A stretch of DNA of 64,000 bases from Bdellovibrio sp. ZAP7 (GTDB taxonomy: Bacteria; Bdellovibrionota; Bdellovibrionia; Bdellovibrionales; Bdellovibrionaceae): positions 1,426,001 to 1,490,000 of the forward strand of contig NZ_CP030082.1 of NCBI RefSeq assembly GCF_006874645.1, in the 5' to 3' direction. The translations under genes were made by a program, and so were the position numbers. The notes beneath the pieces are model-generated. The model was given only the letters and a program-made list of their open reading frames with translations. It was not told the origin of the DNA and did not search any database. The first letter of the stretch is position 1; each line of letters starts with the position of its first letter. Shown one piece after another: positions 44,939 through 54,522 of the stretch.

Positions 44939-47489
44939 TGCGACTTTGGTATTCTTTTTCTCTGCCGAAGTGGCTTTCAGAAAGACCATAGCTTTCAACG
45001 TTGCCCAGGTCTTTAATCAAAGAATCCAGATCCGTTTTTCCTTGGATGAAATCAAGGTGTGCTTTGATTTTAGTGATCAATTCAGCACCGCGCTCTTTCA
45101 AGGCTTCGTAACGAACAAAGCCCAGACCGTGAGATTCCCACTCTTTAACGTAACGAGCAGCTGATTGAGATTTACCGTTGTACATCGTATTACGGCACTC
45201 TTGATCCGGCTTGATTTGGTGCCAGTTACCGAATTGGTCTTTCAATTTCACATCGTGCTTTTCACAAGGCTTACCGCAGTCCTTAAAGCTCGTACCCTTG
45301 CTTAGGAATGCTGCAAATACACAGTGCTCCATGTGGAAGCTTGGCATGTATTGGTAAGCAGTTACTTCAAAACGCTCAGCTTGACCCGCTTGAATCAATT
45401 CGCTGACCTGTACATGGTTAAGGTCGTAACCCAAGCACACACTGGAAAGGCCCTTGTCGAGCAAGTATTGCGCTGTCAAATGATTGGCAACGTTCAAGCT
45501 GAAATCACCCAGGATTTGACCTTTGTAGTTATTGGCTTGCAAGTATTGAACAGCACCCAAGTTGCGGGCCAGGATGGCGTCAGGGTTTAGGTTCAACAGG
45601 TGTTTGATGTTGCGTTGTTCGTTGGGTTTTAAGATTCGAGTGGTGGCAACGCCGACTTTGACGTTTTCAGATCTTAATACATTCAAGCTAGGTTCGAAAT
45701 CCAAACCAAATTCAAAATCCAAGATCGCAAGGTTGATATCCGAGGCCTGCAGTTCGCCATTCTTAACAGCGTTCGCAACGTCCTCAACCTGACCCTTGTC
45801 ACGCAGAAGCAAGTTCAGCTTAAGGCCTTCTGCAGTGCGAGCGGTGATTTTTTTGCTGCCAATCCACTCCATAACTTGAGCGTCAGGAGTGATGGCTGGA
45901 GCTGCACCATTTTGAATGCGCAAGTCAGTCAATTCTTTGACTAGCTTTTGGCGAAGTTCTTTCACTTGTTTGTTTGGCAAGAACAGGGGTGTGGTTGAAT
46001 CCAATTCGGCTTCAAAACCTTCGCCACGGAAAGGGCTTCCCATCAGCGCAAAAAGCTCTTCGCGCAAATCCAGGGAGTTTAAGCCCTTGTTTTTTGCTGG
46101 CTCACAGATGTTTTCGGAAGTTCCGACCACTGTGTACTTGCCATCAGAATATTGAACTTTCAAAGGCTGACCCAAAGAGGCTTCCGCGCGCACATTCACG
46201 GGCAGGCGTTTTTTTCTTTGCTTGTCTTCAACACTCAAAGAGACGTCTTTCTTAAGATCTTTGTCATGGTTATAGAACACACGAGCGCCGTTATAGAAAC
46301 CTTCCATCGCGATGTCTCTTGAAAACTCTAAAGAAAAACGGCGAGGGGAAAGGGACTTAACTGCGAACACAAAGCCGCCTTTTTCAGCGTCTTGACCATG
46401 GCGATCTTTATAAACCCACAAGATACCGTCACCGGCCTGGATGAAGTCAGCTTTAAGACCTTGTTGAGCTTTGTCTTCAGTGATTTCAACTTCTAAAGAA
46501 GTCGGGTTCACTTTTATGACTTTACCGAATTCAAAACCGCGATGAGCGCTGAACGTACCTTCAACCAGTTCCTGGTGATTCACACCATGAAACCAACCGC
46601 TGTAGAAACCACGGGAGAAAGCTGTGGCCATTTGTTTTTTAAGCAAAATTGGATTTTGCAAAGACTGGCTGTTTTGCGCCGACGTGATTGCTTCATCAAA
46701 GCTGCGAGCAGCCGTTGCCACGTATTCTGGAGTTTTTAGACGGCCTTCAACTTTGAAGCAATCAACGCCCGCTTCAAGCAAGCTTGGAACTTCGTTGATG
46801 CCGCAAAGGTCTTGTGGAGAAACCAGAAAGGACTTGCCGCCCAGATCACGCTTTTCACCATCGACATGCATTTCGTAAGTAAAGCGACAGCTTTGCGCGC
46901 ATTGCCCACGATTGGCAGAACGGCCACCGATACCTTCAGAAGTAAAGCATTGCCCAGAGTAGCTTACGCACAAGGCGCCATGCACGAACACTTCAATTTC
47001 TTTCGTCGTGTTTTGTTTGATGGAGTGAATTTCTTTAAGAGAGTTTTCGCGGGCTAGAACAAAACGTTGAATCCCCAAGTCGTCAAGCCACGTGATGGCT
47101 TCAGCATTAGTGACGCTCATTTGTGTCGAACCATGGATGCGTTGCTCTGGAGCCATTTGACGAATCAAACGGATCAAACCCAAGTCTTGAACGATGAAAG
47201 CATCTGGTTTGAGCGGAAGGATTTTTTGCAAAACTTCAACGGCTCCACGAAGCTCGTTCTGAAAAATCAGGATATTGAAAGCCAGGTTCACCTTTACGCC
47301 ATGAAGGTGGCAAGTATCGATGATGTCCTTAACTTCTTCGATTTGAAAGTCGTGACTTCTGCCGCGGGCATTAAATCCCGGCACGCCCATAAAAATAGCA
47401 TCTGCACCGTTATGGATAGCGGCCAAAGCCATATCCTTAGTACCAACTGGAAGAAGCAGTTCTGGGCGTTTCAAATCTGTTTTTTGCAT
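44931..47489 (-). CDS. U32 family protein (RNA hydroxylase/peptidase-like)
   Basis: The protein has about 852 residues. The N-terminal domain has PELLLPVGTKDMALAAIHNG, ADAIFMGVPGFNARG and the U32 Cys signature SGQCFTSEGIGGRSANRGQC plus AQSCRF, likely an iron-sulfur site. A central DUF3656-like region and a second Cys group near the C-terminus (EHCVFAAFL, KDCGKPCEKHD, DQECRNTMYNG) follow. Members such as RlhA and TrhP hydroxylate RNA bases; others are annotated as collagenase-like peptidases. The two-block layout fits RlhA-like proteins with an extra C-terminal U32 domain. I start at the ATG at 47489; in-frame TTG and ATG codons upstream have no ribosome binding site. Confidence 0.85.
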   Translation of the reverse strand: MQKTDLKRPELLLPVGTKDMALAAIHNGADAIFMGVPGFNARGRSHDFQIEEVKDIIDTCHLHGVKVNLAFNILIFQNELRGAVEVLQKILPLKPDAFIVQDLGLIRLIRQMAPEQRIHGSTQMSVTNAEAITWLDDLGIQRFVLARENSLKEIHSIKQNTTKEIEVFVHGALCVSYSGQCFTSEGIGGRSANRGQCAQSCRFTYEMHVDGEKRDLGGKSFLVSPQDLCGINEVPSLLEAGVDCFKVEGRLKTPEYVATAARSFDEAITSAQNSQSLQNPILLKKQMATAFSRGFYSGWFHGVNHQELVEGTFSAHRGFEFGKVIKVNPTSLEVEITEDKAQQGLKADFIQAGDGILWVYKDRHGQDAEKGGFVFAVKSLSPRRFSLEFSRDIAMEGFYNGARVFYNHDKDLKKDVSLSVEDKQRKKRLPVNVRAEASLGQPLKVQYSDGKYTVVGTSENICEPAKNKGLNSLDLREELFALMGSPFRGEGFEAELDSTTPLFLPNKQVKELRQKLVKELTDLRIQNGAAPAITPDAQVMEWIGSKKITARTAEGLKLNLLLRDKGQVEDVANAVKNGELQASDINLAILDFEFGLDFEPSLNVLRSENVKVGVATTRILKPNEQRNIKHLLNLNPDAILARNLGAVQYLQANNYKGQILGDFSLNVANHLTAQYLLDKGLSSVCLGYDLNHVQVSELIQAGQAERFEVTAYQYMPSFHMEHCVFAAFLSKGTSFKDCGKPCEKHDVKLKDQFGNWHQIKPDQECRNTMYNGKSQSAARYVKEWESHGLGFVRYEALKERGAELITKIKAHLDFIQGKTDLDSLIKDLGNVESYGLSESHFGREKEYQSRKK

Positions 47490-47820
47490 GGGGCGTTTTA
47501 CCAGATTTGGCCATTTTCGCATAGGGGGGAAGTGCCTTTTGAGCAAAAAATTACTGCTTCCAGCCCCTTAGAATGTATAGTCGATATGCAGTAGTAAGGT
47601 CAGGGCCGTCGTATTGGTTATCAGAGGAATATTTACAACCACCTCCTCACATCCGAGCATTGTGGAAATTGCAGGGGGTGTGACAATTCATATCAGACGC
47701 CCTTGTTTTGCATCTGAGGAGCCCTAATTTGGCAGAGCCTCAAAACAATTACAGCACTCTGTTTTCACACTCATCTTTTTTGGTTTCCTGAAATAGGGTC
47801 GTCGGCGAAGGGGTTTCAAG
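47490..47820. other. Intergenic region between divergent genes, nothing recognised
   Basis: This 331-bp gap should hold promoters for the U32 gene and the nuclease gene. I see a G-run (47524-47529) but no inverted repeat, RNA gene or coding signal I could defend. Confidence 0.45.
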
Positions 47821-48678
47821 ATGAAGATGCAGAAATTTCATTTACCGACGATTTTCTTTTTGTTGATCACGTTTACTTTTCATATGCGAAGCCTCGCTGT
47901 TGTCGAGGGTGTGATTGGAAATGTGCCGCTCGAAAAAAATGTCAATCTTGCTTCGCAGTTGCCTGCAACCAATGCACCGGAAATTATCATTTCCCGAAAA
48001 CAATATGTGATATCTTATAACAAAGAGAATCGCTCGCTTAATTGGGCCGCCTGGGAATTAGATCCCTCGCGATTAGGAAATGCTGATCGAACCAATGGGT
48101 TTTCTCAAGATTCAGAGCTTGAAACTTTTCTGGAAAAACAAGGCGGAAAGTATCGCGCGGTGACATCGACCGAATATCGCGGCACTTGTTTTGATCGGGG
48201 CCATCAGGTGCCCTCTGCCGACAGAACCGACAGTGCCAGAGACAATGAAGCCACGTTTGCGATGAGTAATATGATTCCCCAAACAGCGTTTTTAAATCGC
48301 GTGTTGTGGGAAGATCTGGAACGCTACACCCGCGATCTTGTTTCCCTCAAAAAGAAAAAGGCCTATATCATGGCCGGTCCTATTTATGATCAAAACTTTG
48401 GCTCTATCGGACCAAACAATGATATTCCTGTGCCTTCAAAGAATTTTAAAATCATATTTTTATTGGAACCTCACCAGACGGCGAAAGAAATCACAAAAGA
48501 CACCCCCGCCTTGGCGGTGATTTTGCCAAACACTCTCCCAGATGGAAGTGCAGCTGCCGTCGGGGAGTCGGGAGATTGTTCAAAGGCTTCTGACATTTCT
48601 TCGGACAAAGCCGATTGGAATCAGTACCGCTCGACCATTGATCAAGTAGAACGTTTAACTGGACTTCGTATTCTTTAA
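47821..48678 (+). CDS. Secreted DNA/RNA non-specific endonuclease
   Basis: This 285-residue protein has a signal peptide (LPTIFFLLITFTFHMRSLA), so it is exported. The nuclease domain shows the beta-beta-alpha-metal site with CFDRGHQVPSADR, whose His128 is the general base, and NMIPQTAFLNRVLWEDLE with the metal-binding Asn. This is the NucA/NucG family, which cuts single- and double-stranded nucleic acids outside the cell. It would degrade released DNA/RNA to importable nucleotides. AAGGGG precedes the ATG. Confidence 0.94.
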   Translation: MKMQKFHLPTIFFLLITFTFHMRSLAVVEGVIGNVPLEKNVNLASQLPATNAPEIIISRKQYVISYNKENRSLNWAAWELDPSRLGNADRTNGFSQDSELETFLEKQGGKYRAVTSTEYRGTCFDRGHQVPSADRTDSARDNEATFAMSNMIPQTAFLNRVLWEDLERYTRDLVSLKKKKAYIMAGPIYDQNFGSIGPNNDIPVPSKNFKIIFLLEPHQTAKEITKDTPALAVILPNTLPDGSAAAVGESGDCSKASDISSDKADWNQYRSTIDQVERLTGLRIL

Positions 48679-48818
48679 ATCAATTCCGACGTAAACGACG
48701 GGATTATGTGAGAATACTCTGAGATTTTATGAATTAATTCATACTGTTAAATTGTGCTTAAGTATCTGCAAAGGAATCACGATATCTTACTATTCAAGAA
48801 ATTTTGATGGAGATGCAG

Positions 48819-50441
48819 ATGAATATTTCAGTTTGGTTTAAAGGCATACGTGGACGCCTCTTGTTTTCAACAATGCTACCGGTGTTGGCGGTAGGTATTA
48901 TGACTTGGATCGGTTTCTCAGTGACTGATGACCTGGGTAAGAGATTGGATTCTGCATATGAAAACACGATTCCCAATATGGATGCCCTTAGTATCGCAAT
49001 GGAAGCTCGCGCGAGCATGGGTTACCGAATCTGGATGGTCCTTGGGGTCGATTTGGCAGACACTGAGTTCAGAAATACAAATATTCAGAATTTGGAAGGC
49101 CACTTAAAAGAATTCCGCGAAGGCCTAAAAAGATATGAAGCGGCTCCCTTTTCTCCTGGTGAAATGGAACTCTATGCACCATTTAAAGAGAAAAGCGAAA
49201 AATACTTTTCGATCACGGAGCAGGTTATCAAAGACCTCAAACTTGGTACAAAAGAAGGCAATGAACGCGTCATGATGCAAATGCGTGGAGGCGAATGGCA
49301 AACCATAGGTGCAATCGCTAGAAAGTCTTTTGATAAAATCACAGATTTTTACTCAGAAAATAGCGCCAAGTTTAATACTCAGCAAAAGCAGGAACGCGCG
49401 GATGCTCGCATGTGGACTGGTATTGTGGGTGCCTCATCTTGCGGACTTTTATTGTTCGTGTTGATGTTTATTGCGCATAGACTTGCAAGTTCTGTTGGAA
49501 ATATTTCTAACAAAATCAGCGAAGCAGGAGCCCAAGTGACTGCGGCTATTGAACAGCTGTCAGCAGCGGGACAATCTTTGTCTCAATCTTCAACTGAAGC
49601 AGCAGCAAGCTTAGAAGAAACCGTGGCAAGCCTTGAAGAAATGACTTCCATGGTGAACTTGAATGCTGATAACGCGAAACAAGCTGCGGGTCTTTCTACA
49701 GTTTCTCGCGAATCGGCAGAACGTGGCCAATCAGAAATTCAAGTTCTGGTAAGCTCGATGTCTGATATCTCGGCGTCATCCCGTAAGATCGAAGAAATTA
49801 TTAACGTTATTGACGATATCGCATTCCAAACAAATCTGTTGGCATTGAATGCGGCAGTTGAAGCTGCGCGTGCAGGTGAACAAGGTAAGGGCTTTGCGGT
49901 TGTGGCAGAGGCAGTTCGTACTCTGGCACAAAGATCTGCGGAAGCGGCGAAAGATATCACAGTTTTGATCAAAGATTCTGTGGATAAAATTGAACGCGGA
50001 ACTCAAGTTGCAGATAAATCTGGTACCGTGATGGCCGATATCGTGACGTCAGTTAAAAAGGTTTCTGATCTTTCTGCCGAAATTTCTTCTGGTTCCGGCG
50101 AGCAATCGACAGGTATTCAGCAGATTTCCAAAGCCATGAATCAATTGGATTCAAGTTCTCAGTCGAATGCGGCTTCTTCTGAAGAAATCGCATCGACGGC
50201 AGAGGAAATTTCCGCTCAATCAACACAAATGCAAAAAATGATGGAAGATTTAAGCTTCTTGATTTCAGGTGAGCGTGCGTTGCCGGTTGCTGCTCCTGCG
50301 GCGGCAGCAGTGGTTAAAAAAATCCACAGTGTGAAGCGAGGCCCATCAAAGTCCAAAGCCCAGGCTTCGGCAGAATTTCTGCCTATGGATGAAAATGAAG
50401 AAAGCGGACGCGGTACCCTAGGTAAAGCGTCAAGTTTCTAA
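48819..50441 (+). CDS. Methyl-accepting chemotaxis protein, periplasmic four-helix sensor
   Basis: This receptor of about 540 residues has membrane helices near residues 13-32 and 205-225, a helical periplasmic sensor between them (ERYEAAPFSPGEM region) and a signalling domain with [20 protein letters not shown]. Methylation heptads flank the tip ([18 protein letters not shown]). A basic Ala-rich tail (AAPAAAAVVKKIHSVKRGP) and acidic end extend beyond the receptor core. I start at the ATG at 48819 because TGGAG lies 6 bp upstream; earlier in-frame starts are weaker. It is similar to the receptor at 43424 in layout and signalling core. Confidence 0.93.
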   Translation: MNISVWFKGIRGRLLFSTMLPVLAVGIMTWIGFSVTDDLGKRLDSAYENTIPNMDALSIAMEARASMGYRIWMVLGVDLADTEFRNTNIQNLEGHLKEFREGLKRYEAAPFSPGEMELYAPFKEKSEKYFSITEQVIKDLKLGTKEGNERVMMQMRGGEWQTIGAIARKSFDKITDFYSENSAKFNTQQKQERADARMWTGIVGASSCGLLLFVLMFIAHRLASSVGNISNKISEAGAQVTAAIEQLSAAGQSLSQSSTEAAASLEETVASLEEMTSMVNLNADNAKQAAGLSTVSRESAERGQSEIQVLVSSMSDISASSRKIEEIINVIDDIAFQTNLLALNAAVEAARAGEQGKGFAVVAEAVRTLAQRSAEAAKDITVLIKDSVDKIERGTQVADKSGTVMADIVTSVKKVSDLSAEISSGSGEQSTGIQQISKAMNQLDSSSQSNAASSEEIASTAEEISAQSTQMQKMMEDLSFLISGERALPVAAPAAAAVVKKIHSVKRGPSKSKAQASAEFLPMDENEESGRGTLGKASSF

Positions 50442-50463
50442 CATTCAAAAAGCACATTGAATA

Positions 50464-50498
50464 AAACCCCGGTCATTGAAAGTCACCGGGGTTTTTTT
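50464..50498 (+). terminator. Intrinsic terminator
   Basis: AAACCCCGGT (50464-50473) pairs with ACCGGGGTTT (50485-50494), followed by T-rich sequence to 50498. It ends the chemoreceptor gene and lies next to the stop of the convergent helicase gene. Confidence 0.9.
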
Positions 50499-50499
50499 A

Positions 50500-51768
50500 T
50501 TACTTCCTAGTGCGAGATTTTGGTTTTGGTGCTGGTTTGGTCATAGGTTTTCCAGGTCGACTGCCTGGTTTGCTGAGTTTGTTGCCACCCGTATTTTTCC
50601 CAGAAGCTTTCACCGGCGGTTTCGCACGGGAATTGAATTTGGTTTTGTCCCGGTCTTCCGGAAGTTTTCTGCCTTCAAGATCTGCGATAAAGCGTTCGTC
50701 ACGTTCTGTGACAAAGTTAATTACCACACCTTTGCGACCGGCCCGGGCGGTACGGCCTGCGCGGTGCAGATAGTTTTCTTTTTGCTTGGGTAGATGGTAG
50801 TTGATCACGCGATCTACATTTGGAATATCCAAACCACGACCGGCTAGATCTGTTGCCACTAACAGCTTCACTTTGCCTTCAGTGAATTTTTTAAGATTCG
50901 AACGGCGCTCGGCCTTTTCCATTTCCCCGCGATAAATCACGGCGGCATAACCGTTATCGGAAAGCTCCTGGGCCAGCTTATCGCATTGCTCACGAGTGTT
51001 CGCGAACAGAATAGTTCCGCCATCAGCAGGTTCTTTCAAAATCTTTTCTAATAGCGGCCAACGGCGGCCGTCTTTAACAATGCGATTTTGCGTCACCAAA
51101 GTTTTGACAGTTTTTCCAGCGCCCGCACTGCGGTAAAGCTCTGCTTTCGCAAACATTCCGTTAATCAGTTCTTGAACTGCCGGGGAGACAGTTGCTGAAA
51201 ACAGTGCCAGTTGAACTTCTGTCGGGCAGGCGTAATAGATATTATTTGAATCAGAAATGAATCCTTGATCAAGCATCTGATCGGCTTCGTCAAAAACCAG
51301 CATGCGCACATCTGTCAAATCGATGTACTTAAGGTTCATCATCTGAATCAGACGGCCCGGAGTTGCGAGCAAGATCTCAAAAGGACCAGAAGTATTACGA
51401 CGTGCTTGCTCCATCGCCATACCACCCAATGCAGGACGAACTCGCAGACGAGTATCATGGGTCAAAGTTTTAAAAACTTTGGAAACCTGCTCACCCAGTT
51501 CACGGGTCGGGACCATCACTACGGCGCGTGGACGGGAGTTTTCTGTCACTTCTTGACCTGCGTCTTCAAGGGATTTCAATGCGTGAAGCAAGGGGAGGGC
51601 GTAAGCCAAGGTTTTACCGCTGCCGGTTTCGGCAACGCCCACCACCGATTGCCCACCCATCAAAGTGGGAATCGCGTTATTTTGAATTTCCGTGGGATTC
51701 GTAATTTGATTCGATTTTAAAGTCTTAACCAATGAACCTAAGAGCCCGTAATCAGAAAATTTCGCCAT
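50500..51768 (-). CDS. DEAD-box RNA helicase, RhlE-like
   Basis: This 422-residue ATP-dependent RNA helicase has the Q motif (TNPTEIQNNAI), motif I AETGSGKT, PTRELGEQ, DEAD (VFDEADQMLD), SAT (LFSATVS), LLVATDLAGRGLD and HRAGRTARAG, in the correct order. A basic C-terminal tail (KPGSRPGKPMTKPAPKPK) probably binds RNA, as in RhlE/CsdA-type proteins that act in ribosome assembly or mRNA decay. It follows the App1-like gene by 11 bp on the same strand. Confidence 0.95.
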   Translation of the reverse strand: MAKFSDYGLLGSLVKTLKSNQITNPTEIQNNAIPTLMGGQSVVGVAETGSGKTLAYALPLLHALKSLEDAGQEVTENSRPRAVVMVPTRELGEQVSKVFKTLTHDTRLRVRPALGGMAMEQARRNTSGPFEILLATPGRLIQMMNLKYIDLTDVRMLVFDEADQMLDQGFISDSNNIYYACPTEVQLALFSATVSPAVQELINGMFAKAELYRSAGAGKTVKTLVTQNRIVKDGRRWPLLEKILKEPADGGTILFANTREQCDKLAQELSDNGYAAVIYRGEMEKAERRSNLKKFTEGKVKLLVATDLAGRGLDIPNVDRVINYHLPKQKENYLHRAGRTARAGRKGVVINFVTERDERFIADLEGRKLPEDRDKTKFNSRAKPPVKASGKNTGGNKLSKPGSRPGKPMTKPAPKPKSRTRK

Positions 51769-51779
51769 GGTGTTTGTCC

Positions 51780-52565
51780 TTATTGACAGCGTTGTTGGAT
51801 GATATATTTGATCACACGAAGTTTTTCAGTTGGATTTTTGACGTCCCAGATCCACTTGAAGTCGCGACAGTCTTGCCAGCCAGGAAAAACCATCTTACCA
51901 AAAGTTTCGTCGCCATCATCCTTCATCAATCTCTTATAGACAATGTCTTGAATCGGCAAATAAGAACTTTTTGGCAAAATATTGCGCGAAATCAGGTCGA
52001 TCACGACTTCAACACTCGTCACAAAGCCGATTTGTCCTGGCAATGTTGGATATTTGGATTCACCGCGACTGGAGTAGGCCTCACGAATATAACTAAGTGC
52101 AGGAATGTGGCTGAATTCTTTTCCCATCTGATCGTACACGATGGTGTCGAATTGACCGTTGTCGCCAAAGAATAAAACCAACTCCGGATTTTTATCTGCT
52201 AATAGCTGACGAATGACTTTTTGTTTCAATTCGGGGTCTTGCTTGATTCCCTTATTCATATGCAGTTTGGTAATAGGGAAGTGATTTTCTTCGAGGAAAT
52301 CTTCGTGCTGCTCGCCCATTAAAAACCTAGGGGCTAAGCTAACATAATGGAATTCAATATCCCCGTGAGAAGATTTCAGATCCTGAAAGATCTCAGCCAT
52401 TCCGACGAATTTACTGTCGTCGTCAAAAGCGGAAGTGGCAGAACCGGCTTTAGAAAGAATGTGGGAAACCTTTAAGGTGTCATCGATATCGGAAATGACC
52501 AAAATTTTGGCTTCAGCCGTTGCCGTTAACAGCAATACCAGGATCAAGGCCCAAAGGTTTTTCAT
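51780..52565 (-). CDS. Exported App1-like phosphatidate phosphatase domain (DUF2183)
   Basis: This 261-residue protein has a signal peptide (MKNLWALILVLLLTATAEA). The HAD-like catalytic motif is VISDIDDTLK, with a later ELVLFFGDNGQFD loop carrying the second Asp and a Lys-rich segment between. This matches the App1/DUF2183 domain, in which yeast App1 removes phosphate from phosphatidate. Export suggests it acts on lipid or phosphate esters in the periplasm or outside. AGGAGC precedes the ATG. It is in operon with the helicase gene but unrelated in role. Confidence 0.82.
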   Translation of the reverse strand: MKNLWALILVLLLTATAEAKILVISDIDDTLKVSHILSKAGSATSAFDDDSKFVGMAEIFQDLKSSHGDIEFHYVSLAPRFLMGEQHEDFLEENHFPITKLHMNKGIKQDPELKQKVIRQLLADKNPELVLFFGDNGQFDTIVYDQMGKEFSHIPALSYIREAYSSRGESKYPTLPGQIGFVTSVEVVIDLISRNILPKSSYLPIQDIVYKRLMKDDGDETFGKMVFPGWQDCRDFKWIWDVKNPTEKLRVIKYIIQQRCQ

Positions 52566-52800
52566 AATTCGCTCCTAGAGAGGTTCGGCGTCTAAAACGT
52601 AGACAAGGGTGTAAAATGACCATCAAGGCCTAATTCAGTCCTCATATGTTTAGTGTCAGTGAGTTCCTTAGGCAAATAGCAACATAGATGCCACGGTCTC
52701 TGACGGGCATGGATTGAGCACCTGAGTTATAACAAATCCAACGCAAATCACTTCTCCGAATCCGTCCTCCAGAAAAGAATATTTTCTACAAGGAGAACTT

Positions 52801-53457
52801 ATGAGCAGAAACCGAGCTACCTGGGATGCCAGCGAGTGCGCCCTTATATTGATTGATTATCAACCCGAGATGTTTAAAGGAATAGGTTCCAGCGATCCGC
52901 ACATGGTTGAAACCAATGTCTGTGCTCTTACAAAGGCTGCCGTGGCGTTTGATATTCCGGTTGTTCTAAGCACAGTGGGAGTAAAGATGGGTGTCAATCA
53001 ACCGACTATCAGAACTTTGCGTGCAGAACTCCCCGAGTTGCAAGAGATCGATCGCTCCAGTATGAATGCCTGGGAGGATGAGGCTTTCTTAAAGGCAGTG
53101 AAGGCGACAGGACGTAAAAGACTGGTTTTCTGCGCTCTTTGGACGGAGATCTGTCTGGTTTATCCCGCAATTGAAGCTTTGAAAGACGATTATGAAGTGA
53201 CTTTCATCGCTGATGCAGTAGCTGGTCAATCCAAAGAAGAACATGAAATGGCCATTGAACGACTGATTCAGGCCGGCGCAATTCCTAATACGTCCATCGC
53301 CATGATGGCCGAATGGTTTCGTGACTGGAAGTCGCCTATGGCAACCAAAGGCCGCGAGGTATTTTCAGCTCTTATTCGCGAACATCGCGCCACTCATGCA
53401 AACTCACGCTTTCAACCCGCGCCAGATTCCTATTCCAGTCAGTCTGAAATGATGTAA
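52801..53457 (+). CDS. Isochorismatase-like cysteine hydrolase, YcaC type
   Basis: This 218-residue cytoplasmic protein has a Cys-hydrolase fold: catalytic Asp in ALILIDYQPEMF, IDRSSMNAWEDEAFLKAV and Cys in FCALWTEICLVYPA. The NAW segment and the spacing to the Cys match YcaC-type members, whose natural substrate is unsettled. AAGGAG precedes the ATG at good spacing. A terminator follows the stop. It stands alone, divergent from the App1-like gene, with about 235 bp between them. Confidence 0.88.
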   Translation: MSRNRATWDASECALILIDYQPEMFKGIGSSDPHMVETNVCALTKAAVAFDIPVVLSTVGVKMGVNQPTIRTLRAELPELQEIDRSSMNAWEDEAFLKAVKATGRKRLVFCALWTEICLVYPAIEALKDDYEVTFIADAVAGQSKEEHEMAIERLIQAGAIPNTSIAMMAEWFRDWKSPMATKGREVFSALIREHRATHANSRFQPAPDSYSSQSEMM

Positions 53458-53467
53458 TTTAAAATAA

Positions 53468-53518
53468 AAAGTTGTCCAGCACAGTGATTGAAGTCACAGA
53501 GTCGGACAACTTTCTTTT
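53468..53518 (+). terminator. Intrinsic terminator with long stem
   Basis: AAAGTTGTCC (53468-53477) pairs with GGACAACTTT (53504-53513), and GTGA/TCAC pairing lies inside. TCTTTT follows. Confidence 0.8.
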
Positions 53519-53770
53519 CGTATTCACGAATTTTCGCGGAATTATTTGCGCCAGAGTTGTCATTGTAGTTTGTGGAATTTGCAAAGCAGCATCTGTACTC
53601 GAATCTGGCGCCTGTACAGAGGGAAAACGACAATTCACGCCGCGTTTTAAAAATAAATTTAAAGCCTCACGAAAAAATCCCCACCCAAAAAAAAACGGCG
53701 TTATAACCCGACCACCAAAGCGAGTTTGGTAAAACAAATTCGAAAACTAAATTTGGAAAAGGTGGTAATT

Positions 53771-54451
53771 ATGAATTCAGTAAAGTCTTTATCAGTGATC
53801 GCAGCAATCTCTTTCGCACTCGCTGCTTGTAGCTCTAGTAAAAGTGAAGATAAAAACAGTGAGGCCGTTGCCCAGGCTGAATCTTTGAACGGTGAAAACG
53901 TTCACTGTGAAAATGTGGAAGTTATTTCCATTCCCGAAAGCAAAGAAACTCCTGCGGTGAAGATGAAATATGAAACAATCATCGACTCTGTCCGCTCCGC
54001 TTCAAAAGAAGGCGTCGTCGAGAAGATTTCCGACAAAGGTACGAAAGTATTCAAAGTCTATATGCAGAACAAAAACGGTGAGTACGAGTTGAGTTCTTCT
54101 CAAGACAGTACTTTTCAATCCGACGAATCAAAAACCGTGACGACATTGGAAAATGGTGATGTTAAGGAAGTTGGTACTTTGAAGGTATCTAGCGCTTCCG
54201 GGAGTGAACCCCAGCTCTCTGAAAATTCCTACGACCAGATCTCAAGATCAAAAGATGGCGTTAAGAAAATTGTTTATAAACTAGTGAATGGCGTCGAAGT
54301 TCCCGTTTATGACTTCGAAACGACTGAACAGGAAGTCGATGGCGTAAAAACGATCACGACTCTTTTGAAAACTCCTTATGTTCAAGAATCTAATGGAGTT
54401 AAGTCCTCAATTGAAAGCTCCCAAAGCACTTGCACGATTTCCAAAAAATAG
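53771..54451 (+). CDS. Lipoprotein, unknown function
   Basis: This 226-residue lipoprotein has lipobox ALAAC (Cys20). The mature protein is acidic and Ser/Glu/Lys-rich, with repeated beta-type stretches (SKEGVVEKISDKGTKVFKVY, DGVKKIVYKLVNGVEVPVYD) and two Cys (NVHCEN, STCTISK) that may form a disulfide. No family is recognised. AGGTGG precedes the ATG at 53771; the longer form starting at 53726 has no signal sequence at its start. Confidence 0.72.
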   Translation: MNSVKSLSVIAAISFALAACSSSKSEDKNSEAVAQAESLNGENVHCENVEVISIPESKETPAVKMKYETIIDSVRSASKEGVVEKISDKGTKVFKVYMQNKNGEYELSSSQDSTFQSDESKTVTTLENGDVKEVGTLKVSSASGSEPQLSENSYDQISRSKDGVKKIVYKLVNGVEVPVYDFETTEQEVDGVKTITTLLKTPYVQESNGVKSSIESSQSTCTISKK

Positions 54452-54489
54452 TTCTCCCCAGAACAAGCCGTGCAAACCCATAGTCCCTT

Positions 54490-54522
54490 GGGCATCCTCT
54501 GCGGAGGATGCCCATCTTTTAT
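54490..54522. terminator. Intrinsic terminator between convergent genes
   Basis: GGGCATCCTC (54490-54499) pairs perfectly with GAGGATGCCC (54504-54513) around TGCG. A T-rich tail follows on plus. It lies between the lipoprotein gene and rnk. Confidence 0.82.

Noticed and set aside
47067-47594. 175-codon plus-strand frame opposite the U32 gene
   Set aside because: The U32 protein is clearly coded on the other strand; no domain, signal or ribosome binding site supports this frame.
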